Shown here: piece by piece, positions 1 to 8,116 of the stretch
How positions within the stretch are numbered: the first letter of the stretch is position 1
Layout of the letters: each line of letters opens with the position of its first letter
NCBI GenBank assembly: GCA_910574805.1
Contig: CAJTCV010000003.1
Span: 62,001 to 126,000, forward strand
Direction: 5' to 3'
Length of the DNA: 64,000 nucleotides
Source: Lachnospiraceae bacterium
Lineage (GTDB): Bacteria > Bacillota > Clostridia > Lachnospirales > Lachnospiraceae
The notes under the pieces: model-generated
Told to the model about the DNA's origin: nothing
Database searches by the model: none
The model's input: only the letters and a program-made list of their open reading frames with translations
Program-made: the position numbers and the translations under genes

Positions 1-799
1 GAACCAGATCCTCCGCCCGATAGTGAATAGTCCGGACATAAGAGGCGTCTGCATCTCCTGTGAGAGAACGGTCCTGATCCGTGAGCCGGATCTGACAATA
101 TTCTGCTGTTTTCTCATCGGGCGTGAACAGGGCGCATTTTGCCCCTGCTTCAATGGCCATATTTGCCATGGTCATGCGGCTGGCAATGGTCATGCGCTCC
201 ACCGTATCCCCGCAGAATTCCAGCGACTGATAGGTGGCTCCGTCGGCGCGCAGATCTCCGATCAGGCGCAGGATCACATCCTTGGAAGTTACATTGGAGG
301 GAAGTTCGCCTTCGACGATCACACGGATGGTCTCCGGCACCTTGATCCACATGGTTCCGGTCCCCAGAATGCTGGCCATCTCCGTGTATCCGATACCGGA
401 GGAAAATGCACCCACACAGCCGTAGGTGGTGGTGTGGCTGTCTGTTCCAAAGACAATATCTCCAGGTTTCACATAGAGAGCTTCTGTCATAAGCTGATGA
501 CAGATTCCGTCGCTCCGGTGGACATTTTTCATACCATACTTTGCTGCAAATGCATTTCCGACCCGGAAATGTCTTGTGTCATCCACCTGACTGGCCGGGA
601 CCAGATGATCGTAGATCAATACCACCTTATCCGGATCCCAAAGCTTTTGAAATCCCATTTCTTCAAATTTTTCCGCCACAAAAGGAATAAAGATATCATG
701 GATCATAACCCGGTCCACATTTACGGTTACAATGTCTCCCGGTTTTACTTCACGGCCCAAATTGCGGCTTATGATTTTTTCAATGACAGTCTGTCCCAT
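1..799 (-). CDS. aconitase-superfamily hydro-lyase large subunit (LeuC-like), partial
   Basis: This is the large, iron-sulfur subunit of an isopropylmalate-dehydratase-type enzyme, which moves a hydroxyl group by dehydration and rehydration of a branched hydroxyacid. The visible N-terminal part starts MGQTVIEKII at 799 and contains the family blocks DHLVPA, DGICHQLM and FGTDSHTTTYG. The C-terminal part with the [4Fe-4S] cysteines lies beyond the left edge. The gene follows the small subunit ending at 805 with almost no gap, so the two are probably one enzyme. Its substrate may be isopropylmalate, dimethylmalate, citramalate or homologues; the sequence seen does not decide this. Confidence 0.85.
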   Translation of the reverse strand, partial: MGQTVIEKIISRNLGREVKPGDIVTVNVDRVMIHDIFIPFVAEKFEEMGFQKLWDPDKVVLIYDHLVPASQVDDTRHFRVGNAFAAKYGMKNVHRSDGICHQLMTEALYVKPGDIVFGTDSHTTTYGCVGAFSSGIGYTEMASILGTGTMWIKVPETIRVIVEGELPSNVTSKDVILRLIGDLRADGATYQSLEFCGDTVERMTIASRMTMANMAIEAGAKCALFTPDEKTAEYCQIRLTDQDRSLTGDADASYVRTIHYRAEDLV

Positions 800-804
800 A
801 GTTG

Positions 805-1302
805 CTAACCCTCCAGTCCGTTCAGCCGGCGCATGGCTTTCACAAGCCCGCCCGCTTCGATGATATCCACCAGATTCCGGGGAAGGGATGCGATGGGATA
901 GGCCTTTCCCTCATGGAGGATCTTCTCATTTACGAGGATTTCCACAGAATCCCCTTCTGATACTGCGTCCCGAAGATCCGCCTGCTCGATCAGGAGCAGC
1001 CCGTTGTTGATGGCATTCCGGAAGAAGATCCGGGCAAAGGATTTTGCGACGACGCATGAAATCCCCAATGCCTTAATGATCTCAGGAGCCTGTTCTCTGG
1101 AGGAACCGCAGCCGAAATTTTTGCCTGCCACCAGGATGTCTCCGGATCTGATCTGTGCCGCCAGCTCCGGCCGGAGCGGGGAAAATGCATAGGGTGCCAT
1201 CTCCTGCACCGTCTTTAAAGCAAGGTATTCCGTGGGGATGATAATATCTGTGTCGATATCGTCCCCCAGGGTCCATACCCTGCCGGTGAATGTATCGTTC
1301 AT
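805..1302 (-). CDS. aconitase-superfamily hydro-lyase small subunit (LeuD-like), copy 1
   Basis: Small swivel subunit (165 aa) that closes over the substrate of a LeuC-type large subunit. The N-terminus has DDIDTDIIIPTEYL, and NFGCGSSREQAP around residues 62-73 is the family signature. The substrate-specificity loop after IIP reads EYLALKTVQEM, unlike the YLRT reported for isopropylmalate isomerases, so the natural substrate is uncertain. It lies 47 bp downstream of the large subunit at 1350-2600 and 5 bp upstream of the large subunit at 799, so it probably pairs with the latter. Confidence 0.88.
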   Translation of the reverse strand: MNDTFTGRVWTLGDDIDTDIIIPTEYLALKTVQEMAPYAFSPLRPELAAQIRSGDILVAGKNFGCGSSREQAPEIIKALGISCVVAKSFARIFFRNAINNGLLLIEQADLRDAVSEGDSVEILVNEKILHEGKAYPIASLPRNLVDIIEAGGLVKAMRRLNGLEG

Positions 1303-1349
1303 ATGGTCTGTGCTCGCTTTCTGATTAAAATAACTGGTATGATCCGGGC

Positions 1350-2600
1350 CTACAGCATATCTGCGGTCGCGATCTCGCCTTTGACGGCCGAGGCAGTCAC
1401 CGTTGCTGCGCTGGCCAGATAGACGAAGGAATCCTTATGCCCCGCGCGTCCTTTGAAGTTCCGGGTTCCTGTGCTGATCAGCGTCTCACCTTCTCCGATA
1501 ACGCCCTGGCAGCTCCCCCAGCAGACGCTGCAGTTGGGGTTCATGACGATGGCGCCGGCTTCCATAAAGGTCTGAAGGATCCCTTCCTCCAGCGCCTGGC
1601 GGTAGACGGCCTGGCTTGCCGGGACTACCAGGAAGCGTACCAGCGGATGGACCTTTTTCCCTCTGATGACCGCAGCTCCCACCCGCAGGTCTTCGATCCG
1701 GCCGTTGTTGCAGGAGCCCAGGAACGCCTCATCGATGCGGATTCCTGCCGCTTCCTTCGCCGGGCATATATTGTCTACAAAATGCGGTTTTGCCACAATG
1801 GGAACAATCGTTGACAGATCTATATCATAAGTGGCGGCAAAGACGGCATCGTCGTCGCTCTGGAAGCATGCCTTCGGCTCTCTGCCGTGGGCATGGAGAT
1901 ATTCCATGGCGGTCTCATCCACTTCCATAAGAGCGGTCTTGGCGCCTGCCTCCACGCAGAGGTTGCAGATGGAAATGCGGTCGCTCATGGTCAGAGTCTT
2001 TAAGCCCTCCCCGGTAAATTCCATAGCCTTGTAATTGGCTCCGTTGGCTCCGATCTTTCCAATGACAGTCAGGATCAGATCCCGGGCAGATACGCCTTCC
2101 GGCAGGCGGCCGGTCAGACGGAAACGAAGGGTCTCAGGCACCAGGACCCAGGATCTTCCGGTGACCATGGCATAGAGGTAGTCTGTGCAGCCCACGCCGG
2201 TGCCAAAGGCGCCCAGAGCGCCGTAGGCGCAGGTGTGACTGTCAGCACCGAAGATCAGTTCGCCGGGGCAGACATGATTTTCCATCATGATCTGGTGGCA
2301 GACTCCCTGGCCCTCATAGAAGGTAATACCGTGCTCTCTGGCAAAATCCCGCATTTTCTTCTGAGAAGCGGCAGTTTTTGGGCTGTCCGCCGGTACGTTA
2401 TGGTCCATGACCCATACAAGCTTCTTCACATCGGCAATGTGCGGATGCTTCAGCTTCTGGTTGTACATGTCGATGGTGAGATGAGTGGTGCCGTCATTGC
2501 TTAGAAGCTGGTCCACCTCCACTGTATGGATCTCACCGGCTTTCACGGTGTCCGCACCGGCAGCGCGGGCGATGATCTTCTCGGCGATCGTCATTCCCAT
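1350..2600 (-). CDS. aconitase-superfamily hydro-lyase large subunit (LeuC/HacA-like)
   Basis: Full-length large subunit (416 aa, the size of archaeal-type LeuC/HacA). It carries DHNVPAD, GVCHQIM, FGADSHTCAYG and the cysteine sites GSCNNGR (near residue 293) and CSVCWGSC (near 355), which fit the three [4Fe-4S] ligands. GSCNNGR differs slightly from the common GSCTNGR. The start at 2600 is preceded by GGAGGTGG. Its start is separated by 1 bp from the end of the small subunit at 2602-3078, so these two form one enzyme and are translationally linked. Exact substrate is not assigned. Confidence 0.9.
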   Translation of the reverse strand: MGMTIAEKIIARAAGADTVKAGEIHTVEVDQLLSNDGTTHLTIDMYNQKLKHPHIADVKKLVWVMDHNVPADSPKTAASQKKMRDFAREHGITFYEGQGVCHQIMMENHVCPGELIFGADSHTCAYGALGAFGTGVGCTDYLYAMVTGRSWVLVPETLRFRLTGRLPEGVSARDLILTVIGKIGANGANYKAMEFTGEGLKTLTMSDRISICNLCVEAGAKTALMEVDETAMEYLHAHGREPKACFQSDDDAVFAATYDIDLSTIVPIVAKPHFVDNICPAKEAAGIRIDEAFLGSCNNGRIEDLRVGAAVIRGKKVHPLVRFLVVPASQAVYRQALEEGILQTFMEAGAIVMNPNCSVCWGSCQGVIGEGETLISTGTRNFKGRAGHKDSFVYLASAATVTASAVKGEIATADML

Positions 2601-2601
2601 G

Positions 2602-3078
2602 TCACTCCACCTCCTTATTTAATGATGCAATCAGCCCGCCCTGATCCAGGATACCCTGCATATAGGGCGGAAGCTTGGTGCAGACATACTCCTGTCCGCC
2701 GGTGCGGGCGATGCCGTCGGTGAGAGACAGGTCCATCTCGTCGCCGTTTGCAACATGATCATAGAGCTCCCTGCAGACGATGACCGGGAGACCGATGTTG
2801 ATGGCATTGCGGTAGAAAATCCGGGCAAAAGATTTTGCGATGACTGCCTGAACGCCCAGAGCTTTCAGGACGCTGGGCGCCTGCTCTCTGGATGATCCGC
2901 AGCCGAAATTTTCGGCGGCCACAACGAAATCGCCGGGCTTTACTCTGGATGCAAAATCCGGATCGAGAGACTCGAAAGCGTGGGTCTTCATCTCGTCGAT
3001 GGTGGGAAAGAGCAGATACTGAGATGCGATGATCTGATCCGTATCCACGTCCGTGTGAAATTTAAATATGTGTCCCAT
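2602..3078 (-). CDS. aconitase-superfamily hydro-lyase small subunit (LeuD-like), copy 2
   Basis: Small subunit (158 aa) with TDVDTDQIIASQYL at the N-terminus and NFGCGSSREQAP near residues 58-69. The loop that contacts the substrate side chain reads YLLFPTIDEM, and the usual proline of the IIP motif is alanine. An AGGAGG ribosome binding site lies upstream of the start at 3078. It is the first gene of the four-gene small-large-small-large run and is about 36% identical by eye to copy 1 in the core, so the two pairs are paralogous rather than a recent duplication. Confidence 0.88.
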   Translation of the reverse strand: MGHIFKFHTDVDTDQIIASQYLLFPTIDEMKTHAFESLDPDFASRVKPGDFVVAAENFGCGSSREQAPSVLKALGVQAVIAKSFARIFYRNAINIGLPVIVCRELYDHVANGDEMDLSLTDGIARTGGQEYVCTKLPPYMQGILDQGGLIASLNKEVE

Positions 3079-3102
3079 GGAAAAGGGTCCTCCTTATGGA
3101 TT

Positions 3103-3143
3103 GTGAAAATATAAAACGGAAGCTGTATTGTGTGACAGCTCCC
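3103..3143 (-). terminator. hairpin terminator between the CorC-like gene and the hydro-lyase operon
   Basis: Read on the minus strand, GGAGCTGT and ACAGCTTCC (one bulged base) form a stem over an 8-nt loop, followed by GTTTTATATTTT. It ends transcription of the gene at 3177-4490. The hydro-lyase start codon is only about 25 bp further on, which leaves little room for a separate promoter. Confidence 0.7.
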
Positions 3144-3176
3144 GTGAGATATCTGTTGAAATGTCCGAAGAGCGGG

Positions 3177-4490
3177 TCAGTCTTCCTCCGGTGTCTCTTC
3201 GGCATCCGGTTCGGGCAAAAAAATGTGGACTTCGTTGATCCGGTTTTTTTCCACGGAATCGGCCACCAGACGGATCCCGTTCTCTGTAACGGCCTCCTCG
3301 CCGACCTCGGGAAGATGGTCCAGAAGTCCGATGATAATCCCGCCGATGGAGTTGTAATCCTCTGATTCCAGGCGCAGTCCCTTCTCGTCCAGTTCCAGAT
3401 AGTCATTCAGGTCGTCCAGCCCCATGGCTCCTGCGACGACGAACTCCCGCTCGGAGATCTGTGTGACGAGGGTCTCTTCGTCTTCGTCGTATTCGTCCCG
3501 GATATCTCCGATGATCTCCTCCAGAAGGTCCTCCATGGTGACCATACCGGAAGTGACTCCGTATTCGTCCAGGACGATGGCCAGATTGGTGGAGCTCTGC
3601 TTCATCTCCAGCATGATATCCGACGTCTTCTTGTGCTCGTGGGTATAGAGAACTTCCCTCATGATGTTGCGGGCGTCGAAGTGCTCCTTGTCTTCGTAGA
3701 TCAGAAGATCCTTTACATTGATCATGCCGATGACATTGTCGGTGGTCTCCTCATAGACCGGATAGCGGGTGTATTTATTTTCTTTATACAGATCCAGCAT
3801 GTCGTTGTAGGTGGCAGTCACATTCAGAAAGCTCATATCCACTTTGGGAACCATGACGTCTCTGGCGGTGGCGTCTCCGAAATCAAATACGTTGTTGATC
3901 ATCTTGCGCTCTTCCGGCTCGATGATGCCGTCCTCGTGGCTGACTTCCACGATGGTGCGGATCTCCTCCTCCGTGTAGGTCTCTGATTTGTCATTGGGGT
4001 CCACGCGCATGAGGAAGAGGATCCCCATGGACAGATTGTTCATGACGTAGATCAGAGGGGTGGCCACGATCATCCAGGTGTAGACGATCCGGGCATAGGA
4101 AAGCGCGATCTTTTCCGAGTGGATAGTCGCACAGGTCTTGGGGGTAATCTCACCGAAGACGAGTACGGTCAGCGTCAGCACGCCTGTGGAGATGCCTGCC
4201 GCAAATGCGGCAAGACCGGTTCCGGCAAGCCATCTGGTGACCAGGATGGTCGACAGAGAGGAAGCGGAAATATTTACGATATTATTTCCGATCAGAATCG
4301 CACTCAGCATCTTCCCCTGGTCTTCCACGAGCTTTGAGAGGATGAGCGCACGCCGGTCGCCCTCGTCGATCAGATTTCTGATACGGATCTTGTTGACAGT
4401 TACCAGTGCGGTCTCCGCAGAAGAAAAAAATGCGGAGAGACCAATCAGGGCCAGAAGTACCAGCACCTGTATGGCGTCACTAGGGTCCAA
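3177..4490 (-). CDS. CNNM/CBS-pair/CorC_HlyC domain membrane protein
   Basis: A HlyC/CorC (TlyC) family membrane protein of 437 aa, implicated in divalent cation (Mg2+/Co2+) efflux or resistance. Residues 1-190 are the CNNM (DUF21) transmembrane domain with four hydrophobic stretches and the typical SAFFSSAETAL start and FGEITPKT motif. Residues about 195-320 hold a CBS pair including VPKVDMSFL and EYGVTSGMVTMEDLLEE. Residues about 345-425 form the CorC_HlyC domain. The C-terminus is acidic. The start is TTG at 4490, with AAGGAG nine bases upstream. It has its own promoter (4566-4594) and terminator, so it appears monocistronic. Confidence 0.92.
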   Translation of the reverse strand: MDPSDAIQVLVLLALIGLSAFFSSAETALVTVNKIRIRNLIDEGDRRALILSKLVEDQGKMLSAILIGNNIVNISASSLSTILVTRWLAGTGLAAFAAGISTGVLTLTVLVFGEITPKTCATIHSEKIALSYARIVYTWMIVATPLIYVMNNLSMGILFLMRVDPNDKSETYTEEEIRTIVEVSHEDGIIEPEERKMINNVFDFGDATARDVMVPKVDMSFLNVTATYNDMLDLYKENKYTRYPVYEETTDNVIGMINVKDLLIYEDKEHFDARNIMREVLYTHEHKKTSDIMLEMKQSSTNLAIVLDEYGVTSGMVTMEDLLEEIIGDIRDEYDEDEETLVTQISEREFVVAGAMGLDDLNDYLELDEKGLRLESEDYNSIGGIIIGLLDHLPEVGEEAVTENGIRLVADSVEKNRINEVHIFLPEPDAEETPEED

Positions 4491-4565
4491 AACAGTTCAC
4501 TCCTTTTAAAAATGTAAGATAAAGATTGTTCATGCAGTGTATTTCCCACTGCCGGGTAGTTATTA

Positions 4566-4594
4566 AGTATACGGTATTTTGGAAGAAAATGCAA
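4566..4594 (-). promoter_or_regulatory. sigma-A type promoter of the CorC-like gene
   Basis: On the minus strand TTGCAT and TATACT are separated by exactly 17 bp, about 75 bp before the TTG start at 4490. No other feature explains this match. Confidence 0.65.
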
Positions 4595-4632
4595 TACCCA
4601 GACCGAAGCGAAGCACGGCAAATACAGAAAAA

Positions 4633-4662
4633 AGTGTCGCAAAAATAGTATTTTGCGACACT
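4633..4662. promoter_or_regulatory. perfect 12-bp-arm palindrome upstream of the regulatory module
   Basis: AGTGTCGCAAAA and TTTTGCGACACT flank a 6-bp centre. On the minus strand it is followed by a T run, so it could be a terminator for antisense transcription, but no minus-strand gene lies immediately upstream. On the plus strand it sits about 75 bp before the start at 4736, which also fits an operator. TTTTGCGAC recurs at 5292-5300, overlapping the start of the BTAD gene. Confidence 0.5.
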
Positions 4663-4735
4663 CTGGTGGGGTGCTTTTTGCGTGCCTGCAGTCTGTTTTA
4701 TCCGGTTTGCCGGAAGCTTCAGGGAGGTTGTGGAT

Positions 4736-5284
4736 ATGATATGTGAGATTACAGGGTACGAGCGGAAAAGCTCTGTCAGAGTGAAAAATCAGGAGGAAGA
4801 GTGGCGGGTATGGCACAGCTCCAATATAGTGAATCTCTGTCTGGATACCTGGAGTGAAACAGATCAAAAAGGAATGCTGTATCACATGTATACCAGGGAG
4901 CCGGTGGCATTTTCTTCTCTGTTTGAGGCCATGAACCGCATGGAAGAGCTGTATGATGCACTGGCCTTCCCCTGTGCTTCCACGATTCCGCGGAGCTTTC
5001 TGGTGGACCGCAGGAGCAGAGCCGGTGGGACAGAAGCGGCTTCGGAAGCACCGGAATTCCGGAGAAAGGAAATGAAAGAAATGGAACAGTTTGATCAGGT
5101 GATCCATCATAAAGGAACACAGGCCACTTTTCTGATTCGTGTCATGTACCGTCAGCATTCCAGCTGGCAGGGAGAGGTGACATGGGTGGAACAGCGGAAA
5201 AAAGAGTATTTCCGGAGTGCGCTGGAACTGCTCCGGCTTCTGGACAGTGCTTTGAGGGCAGAAGAAAAGAAAGACGCAGAATAA
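4736..5284 (+). CDS. small uncharacterised protein, paralogue of the protein at 7696
   Basis: A 182-aa soluble protein with no recognised function. The ATG at 4736 is preferred over a GTG at 4682 because AGGGAGG lies eight bases before it. The C-terminal 55 residues contain an Arg-x-His-x-x-Trp-Gln-Gly motif followed by FRSALELLRLLDSAL. The same arrangement (REHYTWQG, then FRSAMELIQLMDEIL) ends the protein at 7696-8073, so they share a domain. The middle (EAASEAPEFRRKEMKEM) looks like a charged linker. It ends 9 bp before the BTAD regulator and is probably in the same transcript, which suggests a regulatory or signalling role, as inference only. Confidence 0.7.
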   Translation: MICEITGYERKSSVRVKNQEEEWRVWHSSNIVNLCLDTWSETDQKGMLYHMYTREPVAFSSLFEAMNRMEELYDALAFPCASTIPRSFLVDRRSRAGGTEAASEAPEFRRKEMKEMEQFDQVIHHKGTQATFLIRVMYRQHSSWQGEVTWVEQRKKEYFRSALELLRLLDSALRAEEKKDAE

Positions 5285-5293
5285 GGAGGCGTT

Positions 5294-6475
5294 TTGCGAC
5301 GAATGGGTGTGGATGGGAAGAATGTGATCTATTTTGAACTGTTTGGTTCTTTTTCCATAGGAACTGCAGAGGATGGAGAGCGCAGCGGCAGCATCGTACC
5401 GGGAAAGGCAGGCAAAAAGGTTCTGTCTTTTCTGCAGTATCTGATCGTAAATCATACGCGGAGCATTTCTCTGGAAGAACTGATCGAGCAGTTCTGGCCG
5501 GAGGCGGACAGCAGCGACCCGGGCAATGCGCTGAAAAATATGATCTTCCGTGCCAGAAGCTATTTGAAGAGGATGTTTCCCGAGCAGAAGGAGCTGCTCC
5601 AGAAACGTCCCGGCTGCTACATGTGGAATCCGGATGTGAAAATAGAGGTGGACGCGGAACGGTTTGAGCAGGGATATCTGGAATCGCGGAGAGCAGAAGG
5701 AGAAGAGCGCGTGCGGCTGCTTTTCCGGACCGTTTCTTTATATAAAGGGGATTTTCTGGCGGGGAATGAAAGCGACTGGACCGCTCCGCTGCGCCATTAT
5801 TATCAGACTCTGTATCTGGATGCCTGCAGGGAAGTGCTGTCGGCGCTTCAGGAGCAGGAACGCTGGAAAGAGATGATCGGGATCTGTGAACAGGCCTATG
5901 AGGTGGATTTCAGCATGGATTCCTTCGTGGTGTATCATATGCAGGCATTGACCGCACTGGGACAGCCGGAGAAGGCAGTGGAGAGATATGAGATGTTCCG
6001 CAGGGCCCTCTGGCAGGAATATGAGATCGAACCGGCGGAGGAAGTGGAGCAGATGTATGCACTGGCAGCCGGCATGTGCCAGAATGTGCTGAAGCTGGTG
6101 CTGGAAAGTGGAGACGAGAAAGGCGCTTTCTTCTGTACCTTCGGCGTCTTTTGGAGTATTGTGGCGCTGGAGCGCCGCCATCTGTCCCGCTCCGGACAGA
6201 CTTCCACGCTGGTGATCGTCAGTCTGGGGGATCAGACAGCGCCCACCACCGATTCCCGCAGGCTGCAACGGACCCTGATGGAAGGACTTCGAACCGGAGA
6301 CCTGGTGGCAAGGCTGGACGCAGGATCCTATATTGTGATGCTGAGCGGAGCATCCATGGAGAATGCCCGGATGGTGATCAGGAGGGTAGAGCAGAAGTTT
6401 CGCAGGACCTACACAAATTCCGGCGCACGCATCACTTTCCGGATGTCGCCTCTGGAGCCGCTGACTGCGCAGTGA
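5294..6475 (+). CDS. BTAD-domain (SARP-like) transcriptional activator with degenerate GGDEF-like tail
   Basis: A 393-aa cytoplasmic regulator. Residues about 8-100 form an OmpR/SARP winged-helix domain (KVLSFLQYLI, ISLEELIEQFWPE, NALKNMIFRARSYLK). Residues about 115-250 form the bacterial transcriptional activation domain, a TPR-like bundle (LFRTVSLYKGDFL, MQALTALGQPEKAVERYE). Residues about 290-385 resemble a GGDEF nucleotide-cyclase fold, but the signature loop reads LDAGSY in place of GGDEF, so catalysis is not expected. The TTG start at 5294 is four bases after AAGGAGG; an ATG at 5303 is an alternative. The position just ahead of the surface operon makes it the likely local activator (inference). 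Confidence 0.85.
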   Translation: MRRMGVDGKNVIYFELFGSFSIGTAEDGERSGSIVPGKAGKKVLSFLQYLIVNHTRSISLEELIEQFWPEADSSDPGNALKNMIFRARSYLKRMFPEQKELLQKRPGCYMWNPDVKIEVDAERFEQGYLESRRAEGEERVRLLFRTVSLYKGDFLAGNESDWTAPLRHYYQTLYLDACREVLSALQEQERWKEMIGICEQAYEVDFSMDSFVVYHMQALTALGQPEKAVERYEMFRRALWQEYEIEPAEEVEQMYALAAGMCQNVLKLVLESGDEKGAFFCTFGVFWSIVALERRHLSRSGQTSTLVIVSLGDQTAPTTDSRRLQRTLMEGLRTGDLVARLDAGSYIVMLSGASMENARMVIRRVEQKFRRTYTNSGARITFRMSPLEPLTAQ

Positions 6476-6483
6476 GAGCGGCG

Positions 6484-6519
6484 GCAGGGGTCAAAAGATC
6501 TTTTGGCCTCTGCTTTTTT
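6484..6519 (+). terminator. rho-independent terminator of the BTAD gene
   Basis: GCAGGGGTCAAAA and TTTTGGCCTCTGC form a long stem over a short centre, followed by six or more T residues. It lies between two convergent genes. Confidence 0.8.
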
Positions 6520-6526
6520 CTCGAAA

Positions 6527-7408
6527 TTATGTCCCTGCCTTGTTACGGGAATGCTGCATCTCCTGCGGTTCCATATTTTTTTTGATCTCTTCCAGTTCTG
6601 TTTCCGTGCATCCGGAAAGACAGAGAATATCCGCATCAGATATATTTTGATGGATCATGTTGCGTATGATCTGGCCACGCCCTTCCGTAAGTCCTTCTGC
6701 ACGCCCTTCTGCAAGTCCTTCTTTTCTCGCCTCTTCCCGTTCATATGTTTTCCAGGCCTTTTCATCCCGTATCTGTTTCAGATGTGCTTCATGGCGGAGC
6801 CGCAGTCTCCGGCTGAGACTCATTTCCCGCACTTCTCTGATGGCTTCTAATATTCCCGGATTTTTTGTCCCTATCATATTCAAATCCTCCTCTGAATCTG
6901 CCCGGAAGAATTGAATCCATTCTTCCATTTCTCCAGTTCCCCTCAGCTTTTTTCTGAGCTCCAGTATATGGATCTCCAATACATCGGAAAATTCATACCC
7001 ATGTTCATCACGCAGACGATAGGTCTGATGATATTCTTTGCGGTTTGTCAGATTAAAATCCAGGATGCTGATGGCGACACATTTTTTCAGGAGGGAATAG
7101 TCATCTCCGTTTTTCATTTCCTCTGTATACAGTTTGGAAAGATAAAAGAGTTGTCGCCTGTCCCAGTGCGAATAATGTTTTATCTGAAGCTCGATATTAA
7201 CTTTTGTACAGTCGTTCATTTCCGCCAGAACATCCAGAATTCCCTGTTTCTGCTTCTGACGGCGTTTCCATAAAAAAGTATTTTTCAGACGTATGGAATG
7301 TATTTTTTCCGGCGGGAGCGCCAGAACCGCACTGATAAAATATCTCAGGACGGTCTCATTGCGGAATAACTCCTTCATACAGACATCTGATTTTGGGGGA
7401 ATAAACAT
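6527..7408 (-). CDS. Rpn/PD-(D/E)XK nuclease family protein (putative transposase family name)
   Basis: A 293-aa member of the Rpn recombination-promoting nuclease family, often labelled PD-(D/E)XK transposase. Seen are the N-terminal FIPPKSDVCMKELF block, the core ILDVLAEMNDCTKVNIELQI (with D and E-x-Q of the nuclease site) and the C-terminal GLAEGRAEGLTEGR repeat typical of this family. The ATG at 7408 has AAAGGAG eight bases upstream; the longer frame to 7447 lacks one. It stands alone with its own promoter. No terminal inverted repeats or target duplications were seen, so I do not call it an insertion sequence. Confidence 0.85.
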   Translation of the reverse strand: MFIPPKSDVCMKELFRNETVLRYFISAVLALPPEKIHSIRLKNTFLWKRRQKQKQGILDVLAEMNDCTKVNIELQIKHYSHWDRRQLFYLSKLYTEEMKNGDDYSLLKKCVAISILDFNLTNRKEYHQTYRLRDEHGYEFSDVLEIHILELRKKLRGTGEMEEWIQFFRADSEEDLNMIGTKNPGILEAIREVREMSLSRRLRLRHEAHLKQIRDEKAWKTYEREEARKEGLAEGRAEGLTEGRGQIIRNMIHQNISDADILCLSGCTETELEEIKKNMEPQEMQHSRNKAGT

Positions 7409-7461
7409 ATCTGCGACTCCTTTGATACGCCAAAGGACCGGCAACATGTTCGGTTATTTCT

Positions 7462-7490
7462 ATTATAGCTGCTCCTCTGGCATTGCTCAA
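7462..7490 (-). promoter_or_regulatory. sigma-A type promoter of the Rpn-family gene
   Basis: TTGAGC and TATAAT on the minus strand with a 17-bp spacer, about 55 bp before the ATG at 7408. Confidence 0.7.
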
Positions 7491-7650
7491 TATTTATTTA
7501 TGGTTATTTTGGAAATTCCCGGCGATTTGCCGGAAAAGATTTATGGCAGACAGTCTCTGCTTTTCACATCAAAATCATAGCAGAAAAAATATATTTCGTC
7601 AATCTTGTTTTTCAATCCCCCTTGTCCTCTACCTGTTTTCTATCCGTTCC

Positions 7651-7665
7651 CTGTTATAGTAACAG
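7651..7665 (+). promoter_or_regulatory. palindrome overlapping a -10-like sequence upstream of 7696
   Basis: CTGTTA-TAG-TAACAG is a perfect inverted repeat containing TATAGT, about 30 bp before the start at 7696. The rest of 7409-7650 is AT-rich with no gene seen. The -35 region is weak, which would fit an activator-dependent promoter for the surface operon. Confidence 0.4.
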
Positions 7666-7695
7666 TCAAAGATAAGAGAAAGAGGTAGCAGTCGC

Positions 7696-8073
7696 ATGAT
7701 GCTTCGGGAGAAAATGGTTCCCTGCCAGAGCCGGGAAGCGGTGGTTACGGTGTTGTCCTATCACAGAGGGATCATGGACGGCTATCTGCAGCATCCCAGG
7801 CTGAAGGACAGGGAAAAGATCGAAAGTCTGTCGCAGCTGATTCTGCTTTTAAACAGTCTGGTGGACCTGGAATACTGTATCAACCGGCCTCTGCCCGTGG
7901 TAGGGCCTTCGTACAGCGGCAGTGGGCATCCGGCAGTGCTCCGGATTCAGATCCTTTTCCGGGAGCATTATACCTGGCAGGGGAGGCTGATCTGGGAAAA
8001 TGAGAATCGGGAGATTGTATTCCGCAGTGCCATGGAACTGATTCAGCTTATGGATGAGATACTGGCGGAATGA
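7696..8073 (+). CDS. small uncharacterised protein, paralogue of the protein at 4736
   Basis: A 125-aa protein of unknown function. Its C-terminal half (LRIQILFREHYTWQG, then FRSAMELIQLMDEIL) matches the C-terminus of the protein at 4736-5284, while its N-terminal half differs. AGAGGT precedes the double ATG at 7696. It is the first gene of a same-strand run that continues through the coiled-coil protein, signal peptidase and giant adhesin. No membrane segment or signal peptide is visible. Confidence 0.7.
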   Translation: MMLREKMVPCQSREAVVTVLSYHRGIMDGYLQHPRLKDREKIESLSQLILLLNSLVDLEYCINRPLPVVGPSYSGSGHPAVLRIQILFREHYTWQGRLIWENENREIVFRSAMELIQLMDEILAE

Positions 8074-8116
8074 ACCGTGTTTTTCGTGTGACAGAGGCGG
8101 GGAAAGAAGGGAAGAT

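Noticed and set aside
4682-4735. GTG start 18 codons upstream for the small protein
   Set aside because: No ribosome binding site, whereas ATG 4736 has AGGGAGG at good distance.
6527-7408. Insertion sequence
   Set aside because: The PD-(D/E)XK family is often labelled transposase, but no terminal repeats or target duplications flank the gene.
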